Source: JAITMY01 sp031553765 (GTDB lineage: Bacteria > Bacteroidota > Bacteroidia > Bacteroidales > UBA932). Taken from it: a stretch of 64,000 bases of DNA. The stretch is from assembly GCA_031553765.1 (NCBI GenBank), contig JAVBKY010000009.1:124001-188000 (forward strand). The letters run 5' to 3'. The position numbers and the translations under genes are program-made. Of the stretch, positions 56,865 to 64,000 are shown one piece after another. Every line of letters starts with the position of its first letter. Within the stretch, counting starts at the first letter, position 1. The notes under the pieces are model-generated. The model worked only from the letters and a program-made list of their open reading frames with translations, was not told the DNA's origin and made no database searches.

Positions 56865-58901
56865 ATGAACGAGGTAAAACTTCTCAACCGCGCAGCGGAC
56901 AACATCCGCATTTTGGCGGCAGCTATGGTAGAAAAAGCAAAGTCGGGTCACCCCGGTGGCGCTATGGGCGGAGCCGATTTTACAAATGTGCTTTTCAGTG
57001 AATTTCTGACTTATGACCCAACCGACCCCACTTGGATTAACCGCGACCGTTTTTTCCTCGATCCTGGGCACATGTCACCCATGCTTTACGGCGTGTTGGC
57101 GTTGACCGGAAAATATACCATGGACGAGGTGGCGCAATTCCGTCAGTGGGATAGCCCCACTCCCGGTCACCCCGAGGTGGATATAATGCGTGGTGTGGAA
57201 AATACCTCAGGTCCGCTGGGACAAGGTCACACTATGGCTGTGGGTGCTGCTATTGCTGAGCGCTTTTTGGTGGCTCGCTTTGGCGAGTGGATGTCACACA
57301 AAACCTATGCGTTTATTTCCGACGGTGGTGTGCAGGAAGAAATTTCACAGGGTGCAGGTCGCCTGGCTGGTCACCTTGGACTGCACAACCTCGTTATGTT
57401 TTACGATAGTAACGGCATTCAACTTTCGACCGAAACCTGCGATGTGACAGGCGAGGACACGGCTAAAAAGTACGAGGCCTGGGGCTGGAACGTAATTAAT
57501 ATTGACGGAAACAATGCAGAGCAAATTCGCGAAGCGCTGAAAAAGGCTAACACAGAGAAGCAACGTCCTACCATTATTATTGGTAAAACCGTTATGGGCA
57601 AGGGTGCTCGCAAAGCCGATGGCGGCAGCTTCGAAAACAAGTGTGCTACTCACGGTATGCCGCTCGGTGAGGCAGGCGCTTCATTTGAGGAGTCAATTAA
57701 GAACTTGGGTGGTGATGCCGAAAAGCCCTTTGTAATTTTTGACGAAGTAAAGCAGCTATACGCGACTCGTGCTGAAGAGTTGAAGAAGATTGTTGCTTCG
57801 AAAAAGGCAGAGCAAGCCGCTTGGGAAAAAGCAAATCCCGAGTTGGCTGCAAAGTTGAAGAAGTTCTTCTCAAAGGAGGCTCCCGCTGTTGATTATGCCG
57901 CTATTGTGCAAAAGGAAGGTCAGGCAACCCGTGCCGCTTCGGCTACGGTGCTTGGCGCGCTTGCAAAGCAGGTTGAAAATATGGTGGTAGCTTCGGCTGA
58001 CTTGTCAAACTCTGATAAGACCGATGGCTTCCTGAAAAATACCAAGGCGTTTACCAGTTGCGATTTCTCAGGCGCATTCCTGCAGGCAGGTGTGTGCGAA
58101 CTCACCATGGCTTGCGTAATGAACGGTATGGCGCTGCATGGCGGTGTTATTCCCGCGTGCGGTACCTTCTTTGTATTCTCCGATTACATGAAGCCCGCCG
58201 TTCGTTTGGCAGCCCTCATGCAATTGCCCGTAAAATACATTTGGACTCACGATGCTTTCCGTGTGGGCGAGGATGGACCTACCCACCAGCCGGTGGAGCA
58301 GGAAGCGCAAATTCGCCTGATGGAGCAGCTCAAAAATCACCACGGTCAAAACAGCATGTTGGTGCTGCGTCCGGGCGATTCGCAGGAGTGCACCGTGGCT
58401 TGGAAGTTGGCTTTGGAAAATACCTCTACGCCTACCGCGCTTATTCTTTCACGTCAAAACATAAAGGACCTGCCTGCCGCAAGCGGTAATCGCTACAACG
58501 AGGCTTTGCAAATGGCTAAGGGTGCCTACGTAGTACAAAAGGCCGATAAGCCTAACGTAGTGCTACTGGCTAACGGCTCTGAAGTTGCTACGCTGGTGGA
58601 TGCTGCTAAGCTGCTCAAGGAACGTAAGGGCTTGAAGGTGCAAATTGTTTCGGCACCTAGCGAAGGCTTGTTCTTCAATCAGGATAAGAAATACCAAGAA
58701 GAGGTATTGCCCGCGGGTGTTCCCGTATTTGGCCTTACCGCAGGTTTGCCCTCTACGCTGCACCGTTTCATTAAGGACAACGGCGCTGCATTTGGTCTTG
58801 ACCACTTTGGTTTTTCAGCTCCCTTCAAGGTGCTCGACGAGAAGTTTGGCTTCACTGCTGAGAATGTTGTTGCGCAGGTAGAAAAACTTTTAGGTAAGTA
58901 A
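56865..58901 (+). CDS. tkt: Transketolase
   Basis: A 678-residue thiamine-diphosphate enzyme of the non-oxidative pentose phosphate pathway. Blocks visible: KAKSGHPGGAMGGADF (about 25-40), ENTSGPLGQGHTMAVGAA, the thiamine-Mg motif beginning ISDGGVQEE, MVVASADLSNSDKTDGF, and the pyrimidine-domain TPVEQEAQIRLME-like block (THQPVEQEAQIRLMEQL). The HDAFRVGEDGPTHQP stretch is typical of this enzyme. Length is normal. Start at the ATG 56865. A TATATTTA box at 56814-56821 could be its promoter. Confidence 0.96.
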   Translation: MNEVKLLNRAADNIRILAAAMVEKAKSGHPGGAMGGADFTNVLFSEFLTYDPTDPTWINRDRFFLDPGHMSPMLYGVLALTGKYTMDEVAQFRQWDSPTPGHPEVDIMRGVENTSGPLGQGHTMAVGAAIAERFLVARFGEWMSHKTYAFISDGGVQEEISQGAGRLAGHLGLHNLVMFYDSNGIQLSTETCDVTGEDTAKKYEAWGWNVINIDGNNAEQIREALKKANTEKQRPTIIIGKTVMGKGARKADGGSFENKCATHGMPLGEAGASFEESIKNLGGDAEKPFVIFDEVKQLYATRAEELKKIVASKKAEQAAWEKANPELAAKLKKFFSKEAPAVDYAAIVQKEGQATRAASATVLGALAKQVENMVVASADLSNSDKTDGFLKNTKAFTSCDFSGAFLQAGVCELTMACVMNGMALHGGVIPACGTFFVFSDYMKPAVRLAALMQLPVKYIWTHDAFRVGEDGPTHQPVEQEAQIRLMEQLKNHHGQNSMLVLRPGDSQECTVAWKLALENTSTPTALILSRQNIKDLPAASGNRYNEALQMAKGAYVVQKADKPNVVLLANGSEVATLVDAAKLLKERKGLKVQIVSAPSEGLFFNQDKKYQEEVLPAGVPVFGLTAGLPSTLHRFIKDNGAAFGLDHFGFSAPFKVLDEKFGFTAENVVAQVEKLLGK

Positions 58902-58906
58902 CAATA

Positions 58907-58985
58907 GTTGCCAGTCAAGCAGTCGTCAGTCACCACAAAAAATGGATTGACTGACGACTGTTGACTTTTTTGACTTATGACTTTT
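58907..58985. repeat. Facing AGTC-word arrays between tkt and nadD
   Basis: Left units such as AGTTGCC (58908) and AGTCGTC (58922) face right units GACTGAC (58950) and GACTGTT (58957). This is the same word family as at 30625 and 46000, in an inverted pair separated by an A-rich loop. Confidence 0.5.
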
Positions 58986-58987
58986 GT

Positions 58988-59557
58988 ATGAAAATCGGCT
59001 TATTCTTCGGCTCGTTTAATCCCGTGCATGTAGGGCATATGATTATTGCCAACTACTGCGCGCAGTTTACCGACTTGCGTGAGGTGTGGTTGGTGCCAAG
59101 CCCCCAGAACCCACACAAGCAGGCTGCCGATTTATGGCCGGATGAGAAGCGATTGGATTTGCTTCGTGCTGCTGTTGATTATAAGAAAATACCGATTGGT
59201 ATTTGCGAAATAGAGTTTGGACTTTCGCGCCCATCGTACACCATTGATACGCTACGTGCGTTGCAAAAGAAGCACCCGCATCTGCAATTTGTAATTATAA
59301 TGGGGGCGGATAATCTCGTTCGGATTGAACAGTGGAAGGAGGCGCAAACTATTTTGCAGAATTACGAGCTGTATGTTTACCCACGCTTAGGTTACAATAC
59401 CGAAGAGTTGTGCGTGAAGTATGGTGCTAAACTTATTCCCGCACCTATCATCGAAATCTCATCCACCTTTATTCGCAAGGCGCTTGCCGAGGGTAAGAAT
59501 GTTAACGCCTTTTTACCTGATAAGGTCGCGGAAATTATTTCAACCTCCCCTTTATAG
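58988..59557 (+). CDS. nadD: Nicotinate-nucleotide adenylyltransferase
   Basis: NadD adenylates nicotinate mononucleotide in NAD synthesis. From the ATG at 58988 the product has 189 residues; the frame extends upstream through repeat DNA and is not used. Motifs are FFGSFNPVHVGHM (5-17, nucleotide-binding HxGH), WLVPSPQNPHKQ, FVIIMGADNLVRIEQWK and the C-terminal IEISSTFIRKALAEG. In several Bacteroidota nadD follows yicC-gmk, but here it lies about 23 kb away. Its 3' end overlaps the convergent GH3 gene by 23 bp. Confidence 0.94.
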   Translation: MKIGLFFGSFNPVHVGHMIIANYCAQFTDLREVWLVPSPQNPHKQAADLWPDEKRLDLLRAAVDYKKIPIGICEIEFGLSRPSYTIDTLRALQKKHPHLQFVIIMGADNLVRIEQWKEAQTILQNYELYVYPRLGYNTEELCVKYGAKLIPAPIIEISSTFIRKALAEGKNVNAFLPDKVAEIISTSPL

Positions 59558-60629
59558 CTACAACCCTTCCGTACGCTTCGTTTATACGTTGCTCGTTAAT
59601 CTTATTTTGGCGCACAAATTTTTCAATAATATCAATTGCTTTTTGCGCGATTTGCGGGTCGTAACTTTTGCCGTTATTGCTTAGAATTAGCATATCTACC
59701 CCCGCGTTTATTGATTTCTCCAGTGCCGTTTCAAACGAGTAGTTGTCTACTATGGCACCCATAGCCATATCGTCGGTAATCACTAGTCCATCAAACTTCA
59801 ACTCCTTGCGAATAATACCATCAATCACCTTTTTCGATAGCGTAGCAGGGTACTTCGCATCCAACTTTTTGTTGAATACGTGTGATACCATTACCATGTC
59901 GCACTGCCCGCTTTTAATCAATTCTTGGTAAGGAATCAACTCCTTGCGGGTCCACGTATTAGTGACGTCGGTTAGACCAAGGTGCGAGTCGTTGGCGCTG
60001 CTGCCGTGTCCGGGAAAATGCTTGGGCGAGGTAAGAATGTTTTGCTTATGCTGCTCGTCAATCCAAATGCGGGAGTGCTTTACTACGATGTCGGGGTTTG
60101 CAGAAAAGCTGCGCTCAACTTTTCCAATTACGGGGCAATTGGGGTTTATATCCAAATCAACACAGGGAATAAAGTTGACGTTGAAGCCGAGTTTTTTCAG
60201 CAGTTCAGCGGTGCGTTGCGCATAGTATTTTGTGGTGTCGGCGTTATTCAATGTGCCCAGATACTTCGCGCTTACGGTAGCAGGAAATCCTGCCGATGTT
60301 TTCAACCTGTTTACTTTTCCACCTTCTTGGTCAATGGAAATAATCAGCTTGTCGGAGGTGAGGTTTTGCAGGTCATCGCACAATTTCTGTACTTGTTCAG
60401 GCGCGGTGATGTTGCGTACACGGCTTTTACTTATGGCATCGTAGTCAAACAAAATTACCCCACCTACTTGCAGATTTTTCACATCGTTGTAAATGTGATT
60501 GTTGGGTGTTAGCTCTGTGCCGCGAAAGCCAACGACAAGCATCTGCGCTATTTTGTAGCGGAGGCTATCAGTGGCATGTAGTGTGGTGCTAAAAATTGCG
60601 AGAAGGATAAAAAGAGAAAACTTTTTCAT
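59535..60629 (-). CDS. GH3 family beta-N-acetylhexosaminidase (NagZ-like), exported
   Basis: A 364-residue protein with a Sec signal (FSLFILLAIFSTTLHA). The GH3 domain shows QMLVVGFRGTEL, IISIDQEGGKVNRL, the NagZ acid/base loop SPKHFPGHGSSANDSH (the His-Asp pair typical of NagZ) and the nucleophile Asp in GLVITDDMAMGAI. It should release N-acetylglucosamine from muropeptides or other glycans. E. coli NagZ is cytoplasmic, so the signal peptide suggests periplasmic action. It converges on nadD with a 23-bp overlap. Confidence 0.9.
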   Translation of the reverse strand: MKKFSLFILLAIFSTTLHATDSLRYKIAQMLVVGFRGTELTPNNHIYNDVKNLQVGGVILFDYDAISKSRVRNITAPEQVQKLCDDLQNLTSDKLIISIDQEGGKVNRLKTSAGFPATVSAKYLGTLNNADTTKYYAQRTAELLKKLGFNVNFIPCVDLDINPNCPVIGKVERSFSANPDIVVKHSRIWIDEQHKQNILTSPKHFPGHGSSANDSHLGLTDVTNTWTRKELIPYQELIKSGQCDMVMVSHVFNKKLDAKYPATLSKKVIDGIIRKELKFDGLVITDDMAMGAIVDNYSFETALEKSINAGVDMLILSNNGKSYDPQIAQKAIDIIEKFVRQNKINEQRINEAYGRVVAIKGRLK

Positions 60630-60643
60630 GGTTAAAATAAAAA

Positions 60644-60672
60644 GACCCTATTGGCGACCCTGTTAGAGTAGG
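60644..60672. repeat. Degenerate copy of the ACCCTAACAGGGT palindrome
   Basis: GACCCTATTGGCGACCCTG followed by TTAGAGTAGG, in the 59-bp gap between the GH3 start and the stop of the T9SS protein. Confidence 0.45.
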
Positions 60673-60688
60673 TTTGTGGCTTAAGGCC

Positions 60689-62188
60689 TTACTGCTGCCC
60701 TTTGAACAGGTGTACGTTTCCTTTATAGGTTTGTTTTACAGCTTTGCGTTGCTTGTTGAGACCACTTGCTTTAAGCACGTAAAAGTAAACGCCGTCGGGG
60801 GCAATGATGTTGGTGTTGCGCATTTTCCCATCCCAGCTGAATAGCACATCGCTACTTGAGTACATAAGTTGTCCGTAGCGATTAAAAATGTGGACTTCGA
60901 TCGATTGTAGCGATTGTACATTTTGATCCGGGTCTTTGAGCTTAAACTCGTCGTTTTTTCCATCACCGTTTGGAGTGAATACTGTTGGTATGGCATCCTT
61001 GTTAAGGAGAAACTCATCCACCTCAAAGTAAATGGTATCGGAGCTGTAGCAGCCATACTTATTTTGTACGTATAGGGCAATGGGATATTTGCCCGGCTGG
61101 TATAGTGTTGGATTGTAATCGGCCGGATATATAACTTTGGAGGAATCTGTTGTTTCTATTTGCGGAACAATAAGAGGCACTTCATCCGATTTTATATTAT
61201 CGGGTAGTTCGTACAAGTTGGTAAAAAGTGACCATATGAAGGTGGACGAGTCGCTGGGAGCATTAATGGAAGTGTTTACCAACTTTATGGTGGCAGGAGA
61301 CTCTTCACCGCTATCATCTGTTTTTTCTACCCACCCTTGCGTTTCTTTGTCAACATACAACTTCATTTTGGCGTAGGTGGACATGGCTTCAATTAAGTCG
61401 GTGCTATTGCTTGCTTGATGCCCGAAGTAGTTGGTTACGGTTACCTTGTATATGGCGTCGTAGTAGGGAGTGGGAATATAAGGTGAGTAAGACCAGTCAT
61501 AAGTAAAGTCGCCGGGAACATTTTTATAAATGTCGACAGAGGTTTCCCATGTTACTTTATCTATGTATTGATAGCCAGGCCTGTCCGGATATTGTCGTAT
61601 TATTCTTTTAGGCGTTTGCCATAGGTCAATGTACGAGTAGTAGAAAGAGCCCTCGTTAACAGAGGGGGGGTAAAACCTTACTTGAAGGTTAAGAAAGTTG
61701 CAATCCTGCGACTCTTTTACGATAGAGTCAATACGAAATGTATCGATAAATACCCATGCTGTAAACGTGTCGGCAGCAACAATTTCATCGACTCCACCAG
61801 ACCCTGTTTTCAACGTGTCAGTTAATACACGGTAACAACCGTAGCCCACGCTATCGGGTAAGCTAGAAATATAATTTGTGCTGTTATGGGGTGCTGTGTC
61901 TGACCATATTTGGTTGAAGGCAAGCGTGGTGGTGTCGAGTTGTTGCCATGTAAAATGAACCACTCTTCCCTTAGGTTGAGTTGCTGTCAAATACCCGCAG
62001 CTGTCAAAAAAAATGTACACTTTACTTTGTGCTGGACTTTCTCGCTTGTAATGGGTGGTGTCGGATGGAACAACTATGGGTTTTTTATATTTGGTAGTGT
62101 CGCTGTAGTTGGGATTTATGGCAATTATTTGCGCAAATGCTCCTGCCGAAAATAGCAGAAAAACAGCCAAAAGTAGATTTTTTTTCAT
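60689..62188 (-). CDS. Secreted protein with type IX secretion (gliding-motility CHU_C) C-terminal domain
   Basis: From the ATG at 62188 (MKKNLLLAVFLLFSAGAF) the product has 499 residues. A Sec signal is followed by beta-rich Ig/PKD-like segments. The C-terminal about 90 residues are the type B sorting domain: IPTVFTPNGDGKNDEFKL, EVHIFNRYGQLMYSSSD, WDGKMRNTNIIAPDGVYFY. Such domains direct export through the type IX secretion system and cell-surface attachment. The passenger function is unknown. A TAAGTTTG -7 box is at 62214-62207 on this strand. No T9SS machinery gene is in the window. Confidence 0.9.
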   Translation of the reverse strand: MKKNLLLAVFLLFSAGAFAQIIAINPNYSDTTKYKKPIVVPSDTTHYKRESPAQSKVYIFFDSCGYLTATQPKGRVVHFTWQQLDTTTLAFNQIWSDTAPHNSTNYISSLPDSVGYGCYRVLTDTLKTGSGGVDEIVAADTFTAWVFIDTFRIDSIVKESQDCNFLNLQVRFYPPSVNEGSFYYSYIDLWQTPKRIIRQYPDRPGYQYIDKVTWETSVDIYKNVPGDFTYDWSYSPYIPTPYYDAIYKVTVTNYFGHQASNSTDLIEAMSTYAKMKLYVDKETQGWVEKTDDSGEESPATIKLVNTSINAPSDSSTFIWSLFTNLYELPDNIKSDEVPLIVPQIETTDSSKVIYPADYNPTLYQPGKYPIALYVQNKYGCYSSDTIYFEVDEFLLNKDAIPTVFTPNGDGKNDEFKLKDPDQNVQSLQSIEVHIFNRYGQLMYSSSDVLFSWDGKMRNTNIIAPDGVYFYVLKASGLNKQRKAVKQTYKGNVHLFKGQQ

Positions 62189-62206
62189 TGCGAAGTCTTT
62201 GTGTTG

Positions 62207-62214
62207 CAAACTTA
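62207..62214 (-). promoter_or_regulatory. -7 box for the T9SS cargo gene
   Basis: The minus strand reads TAAGTTTG (TAnnTTTG), 18 nt upstream of the ATG at 62188. Confidence 0.5.
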
Positions 62215-62268
62215 TGAAAAATAACTCCCCCACGCGGCCTCGGGCGTATTTTCAAATGTTAATTTTTC

Positions 62269-62276
62269 TATCTTTG
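62269..62276 (+). promoter_or_regulatory. -7 box for the HD-domain gene
   Basis: TATCTTTG lies 14 nt upstream of the ATG at 62291. Confidence 0.6.
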
Positions 62277-62290
62277 CATAATTATAAAAC

Positions 62291-63514
62291 ATGAAGAAGC
62301 AGAAAATTGTCAACGACCCGGTTCATGGGTTTATTAATATTCGTACAGCGCTGGCCTACGAGCTCATAGCACATCCTTACTACCAACGCTTGCGAAATAT
62401 TAAGCAGCTGGGGCTTACACATTTAGTTTACCCTGGGGCTTGTCATACACGCTTTCAGCATGCAATGGGCGCTATGCACCTTATGGGGCAGGCATTGGAG
62501 GTGCTTCGCTATAAGGGGCACCCCATTTCGGATGAGGAGGTAGAGGCAGCCGAGTGTGCCATGCTGCTGCACGATATAGGACATGGCCCATTTAGCCATG
62601 CGCTGGAATTTAGCATTGTGGGCAACGTGTCACACGAGGACATTTCGGCGGCCATGATGCAGGAACTTAACCACGAGCTGAATGGTAAACTTGATCTTAC
62701 ACTTCAAATTTTTCACAACCAATACCCACGAAAGATTTTCCATCAGCTGGCGTCGAGTCAGCTGGATGTGGATAGGCTTGACTACCTGCGTCGCGACAGC
62801 TTCTTTTCGGGTGTAGCCGAAGGTGCTATTGGCGTGGAGCGCATAATAAAAATGTTAGAGGTGGTGAACGATGAAGTGGTGGTGGAGGCTAAGGGAATGC
62901 ACTCTGTGGAGAAATTCTTGATAGCTCGCCGTCTGATGTATTGGCAAGTGTACTTGCATAAAACGGTAATAGCTGCCGAGCAGCTGCTGGTAAATATTTT
63001 TGCGCGTGCAAAAACACTTGTTCAGCAGGGGACATCGCTATTTGCTACCGAGGCATTGCTGTATTTTCTTAAGCAAAATATTGACTTGAAAAATATAGGC
63101 GACAGCGAAACGCTACGCCACTTTGTGCTGCTTACCGATAGCGACGTGGATTGTGCTGTAAAGGCGTGGTGCTCGCACCCCGACAAGGTGTTGAGTATGC
63201 TGTGCCAAATGTTGGTAGCGCGTCGCTTACCTAAAATTGAAATTCAGGACGAGAAATTTACTGTTGAAAGATTGGCAGAGTTGCAACAAAAAACAGCCAA
63301 TCTATTCGCTGTTAACGTTGATGTTGCTGCTCGTTTTGTGCAAACCGATGTGTTGGTAAATAAGGCGTATAGCCTCACGGGTGAACCCATACGGGTGCTT
63401 TATAGAACGGGCGAATTGAGTGATATTTATGAGGCATCGGACATGCTCAATGCTACAGCGTTCAGGCAGGATACCACAAAATATTTTTTGAGCTACCCGA
63501 AGGAATTAGTGTAG
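62291..63514 (+). CDS. HD-domain phosphohydrolase (dNTPase/SAMHD1-like)
   Basis: A 407-residue cytoplasmic protein. The HD metal site reads HTRFQHAMGAMHLMGQA (His), then CAMLLHDIGHGPFSHALE (HD and second His), with a distal Asp in SSQLDVDRLDYLRRDS. The opening KIVNDPVHGFINI and YYQRLRNIKQLGLTHLVYPGA match the YpgQ/SAMHD1-like group, which hydrolyses dNTPs or related nucleotides. The substrate is inferred. In Bacteroidota this gene commonly precedes lpxD, as here (63-bp gap). Confidence 0.88.
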   Translation: MKKQKIVNDPVHGFINIRTALAYELIAHPYYQRLRNIKQLGLTHLVYPGACHTRFQHAMGAMHLMGQALEVLRYKGHPISDEEVEAAECAMLLHDIGHGPFSHALEFSIVGNVSHEDISAAMMQELNHELNGKLDLTLQIFHNQYPRKIFHQLASSQLDVDRLDYLRRDSFFSGVAEGAIGVERIIKMLEVVNDEVVVEAKGMHSVEKFLIARRLMYWQVYLHKTVIAAEQLLVNIFARAKTLVQQGTSLFATEALLYFLKQNIDLKNIGDSETLRHFVLLTDSDVDCAVKAWCSHPDKVLSMLCQMLVARRLPKIEIQDEKFTVERLAELQQKTANLFAVNVDVAARFVQTDVLVNKAYSLTGEPIRVLYRTGELSDIYEASDMLNATAFRQDTTKYFLSYPKELV

Positions 63515-63577
63515 GCTTGTGACAATGCGATATGTGACTGAATTTTGCCGTAAATCGAATAATCAAACTATAAAATT

Positions 63578-64000
63578 ATGGAACTAACCGCACGTGAGAT
63601 AGCCGCTCACTTAGGTGGCGAGGTAGAAGGTAATCTCGATTTGAGGGTTTCGGGCTTTGCGCGAATAGAGCAGGGAATCCCCGGTACGCTTTGTTTTTTA
63701 GCAAATCCTAAGTATGAGGAGTGGCTCTACAAAACTAAGGCTAGCCTGGTTATCATTAACAAGAGTTTTAAACTTAAGCAGCCTGTGCCCTACACCATTG
63801 TGTGGGTTGACGATGCGTATCGTGGCATAGCATCTATGCTAGATTTATATGCGGCGGCAGGAGCGATAGTAAAGAAGGGGCGTGAATACCCTTCACGTAT
63901 TTCATGGTTTGCTAGGGTTGGTAAGGGGTGCTACATTGGCGCATTCTCATACATTGCTAAGGGGGCTAAAGTTGGGAACAACGTAAAAATTTTTCCAAAT
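63578..64000 (+). CDS. lpxD: UDP-3-O-acylglucosamine N-acyltransferase LpxD, N-terminal part
   Basis: The reading frame from the ATG at 63578 stays open for 141 codons to the window end. The protein starts MELTAREIAAHLGGEVEG. It continues with the LpxD N-terminal uridine-binding domain (GTLCFLANPKYEEWLYKT, SLVIINKSF) and the beginning of the left-handed beta helix (VGKGCYIGAFSYIAKGA, KVGNNVKIFPN). LpxD adds the N-linked acyl chain in lipid A synthesis. It follows the HD-domain gene and is probably in one transcript with it. The C-terminal acyltransferase helix bundle lies beyond the window. Confidence 0.93.
   Translation, partial: MELTAREIAAHLGGEVEGNLDLRVSGFARIEQGIPGTLCFLANPKYEEWLYKTKASLVIINKSFKLKQPVPYTIVWVDDAYRGIASMLDLYAAAGAIVKKGREYPSRISWFARVGKGCYIGAFSYIAKGAKVGNNVKIFPN

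Noticed and set aside
18306..58985. CRISPR arrays
   Set aside because: The tandem units are 7-9 bp without spacers and no cas genes are present.
1..64000. tRNA, rRNA, integrase, transposase or prophage genes
   Set aside because: Reading both strands gave no T-arm/acceptor patterns or protein motifs supporting any of these.

Overview
The window reads as chromosomal DNA from a member of the Bacteroidota, most likely Bacteroidales. Supporting signs are the TAnnTTTG -7 promoter box ahead of many genes, the scarcity of Shine-Dalgarno sequences, and family-restricted genes: DUF4296, DUF4301, DUF4492 ahead of cydAB, DUF5686, an RprX/RprY-like pair and a protein with a type IX secretion C-terminal domain. 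LpxK and LpxD indicate lipid A and an outer membrane. The bd oxidase suggests life at low oxygen. No rRNA, tRNA, CRISPR array, phage or classical insertion sequence was found.

Layout. 1-283: 5' part of a DUF4369-type lipoprotein. 714-13735: glycogen and alpha-glucan metabolism (GH133 debranching enzyme, GT4 glycosyltransferase, GH57 amylase with a histone-H1-like tail, and a GT3-GT35 synthase-phosphorylase fusion), with a lipoprotein metallopeptidase between. 13828-17107: folA, DUF4296 lipoprotein, amidohydrolase, plsY. 17151-20161: cytochrome bd operon (DUF4492, cydA, cydB) on the minus strand. 20268-22631: RprX/RprY-like two-component system. 22732-24349: GH16-like protein and an outer-membrane barrel. 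24469-28162: sppA, lpxK, deoD. 28248-31364 (minus): rplU-rpmA and serS-DUF4286-ruvC. 31677-33443: two short units, each made of a promoter, a long structured leader and an unrelated gene (zinc ribbon, GT2). 33527-37260: yhcH-like, yicC, a four-helix-bundle gene inside an inverted-repeat unit, gmk, yjjG-like, yraN. 37338-43193 (minus): DUF4301, M13 peptidase, ABC-F. 43393-50065: DUF5686, nth, a DapB-like reductase, a lipoprotein, gdhA. 50154-52308 (minus): secreted unknown, class III aminotransferase. 52409-59557: murB, phosphate transporter, ppx/gppA, tkt, nadD. 59535-62188 (minus): nagZ-like GH3 and a T9SS cargo. 62291-64000: HD-domain protein and the start of lpxD.

The coding content is mostly ordinary core metabolism. 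The unusual signal is between genes. Many gaps hold degenerate arrays of 7-bp words (8 or 9 bp at a few sites). The word differs from site to site while the period stays, and the arrays often face each other as inverted pairs. One pair encloses a four-helix-bundle gene that splits the usual yicC-gmk pair. Other gaps hold 100-150 bp twin-hairpin elements and a dispersed palindrome built on ACCCTAACAGGGT that sits at gene ends. Separately, two copies of a candidate structured RNA leader (about 31816-31930 and 32302-32406) show compensatory changes in their stems and lie the same short distance upstream of two unrelated genes. This RNA and the period-7 arrays are the best candidates for something undescribed. 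All family calls come from reading the sequence, not from database searches.
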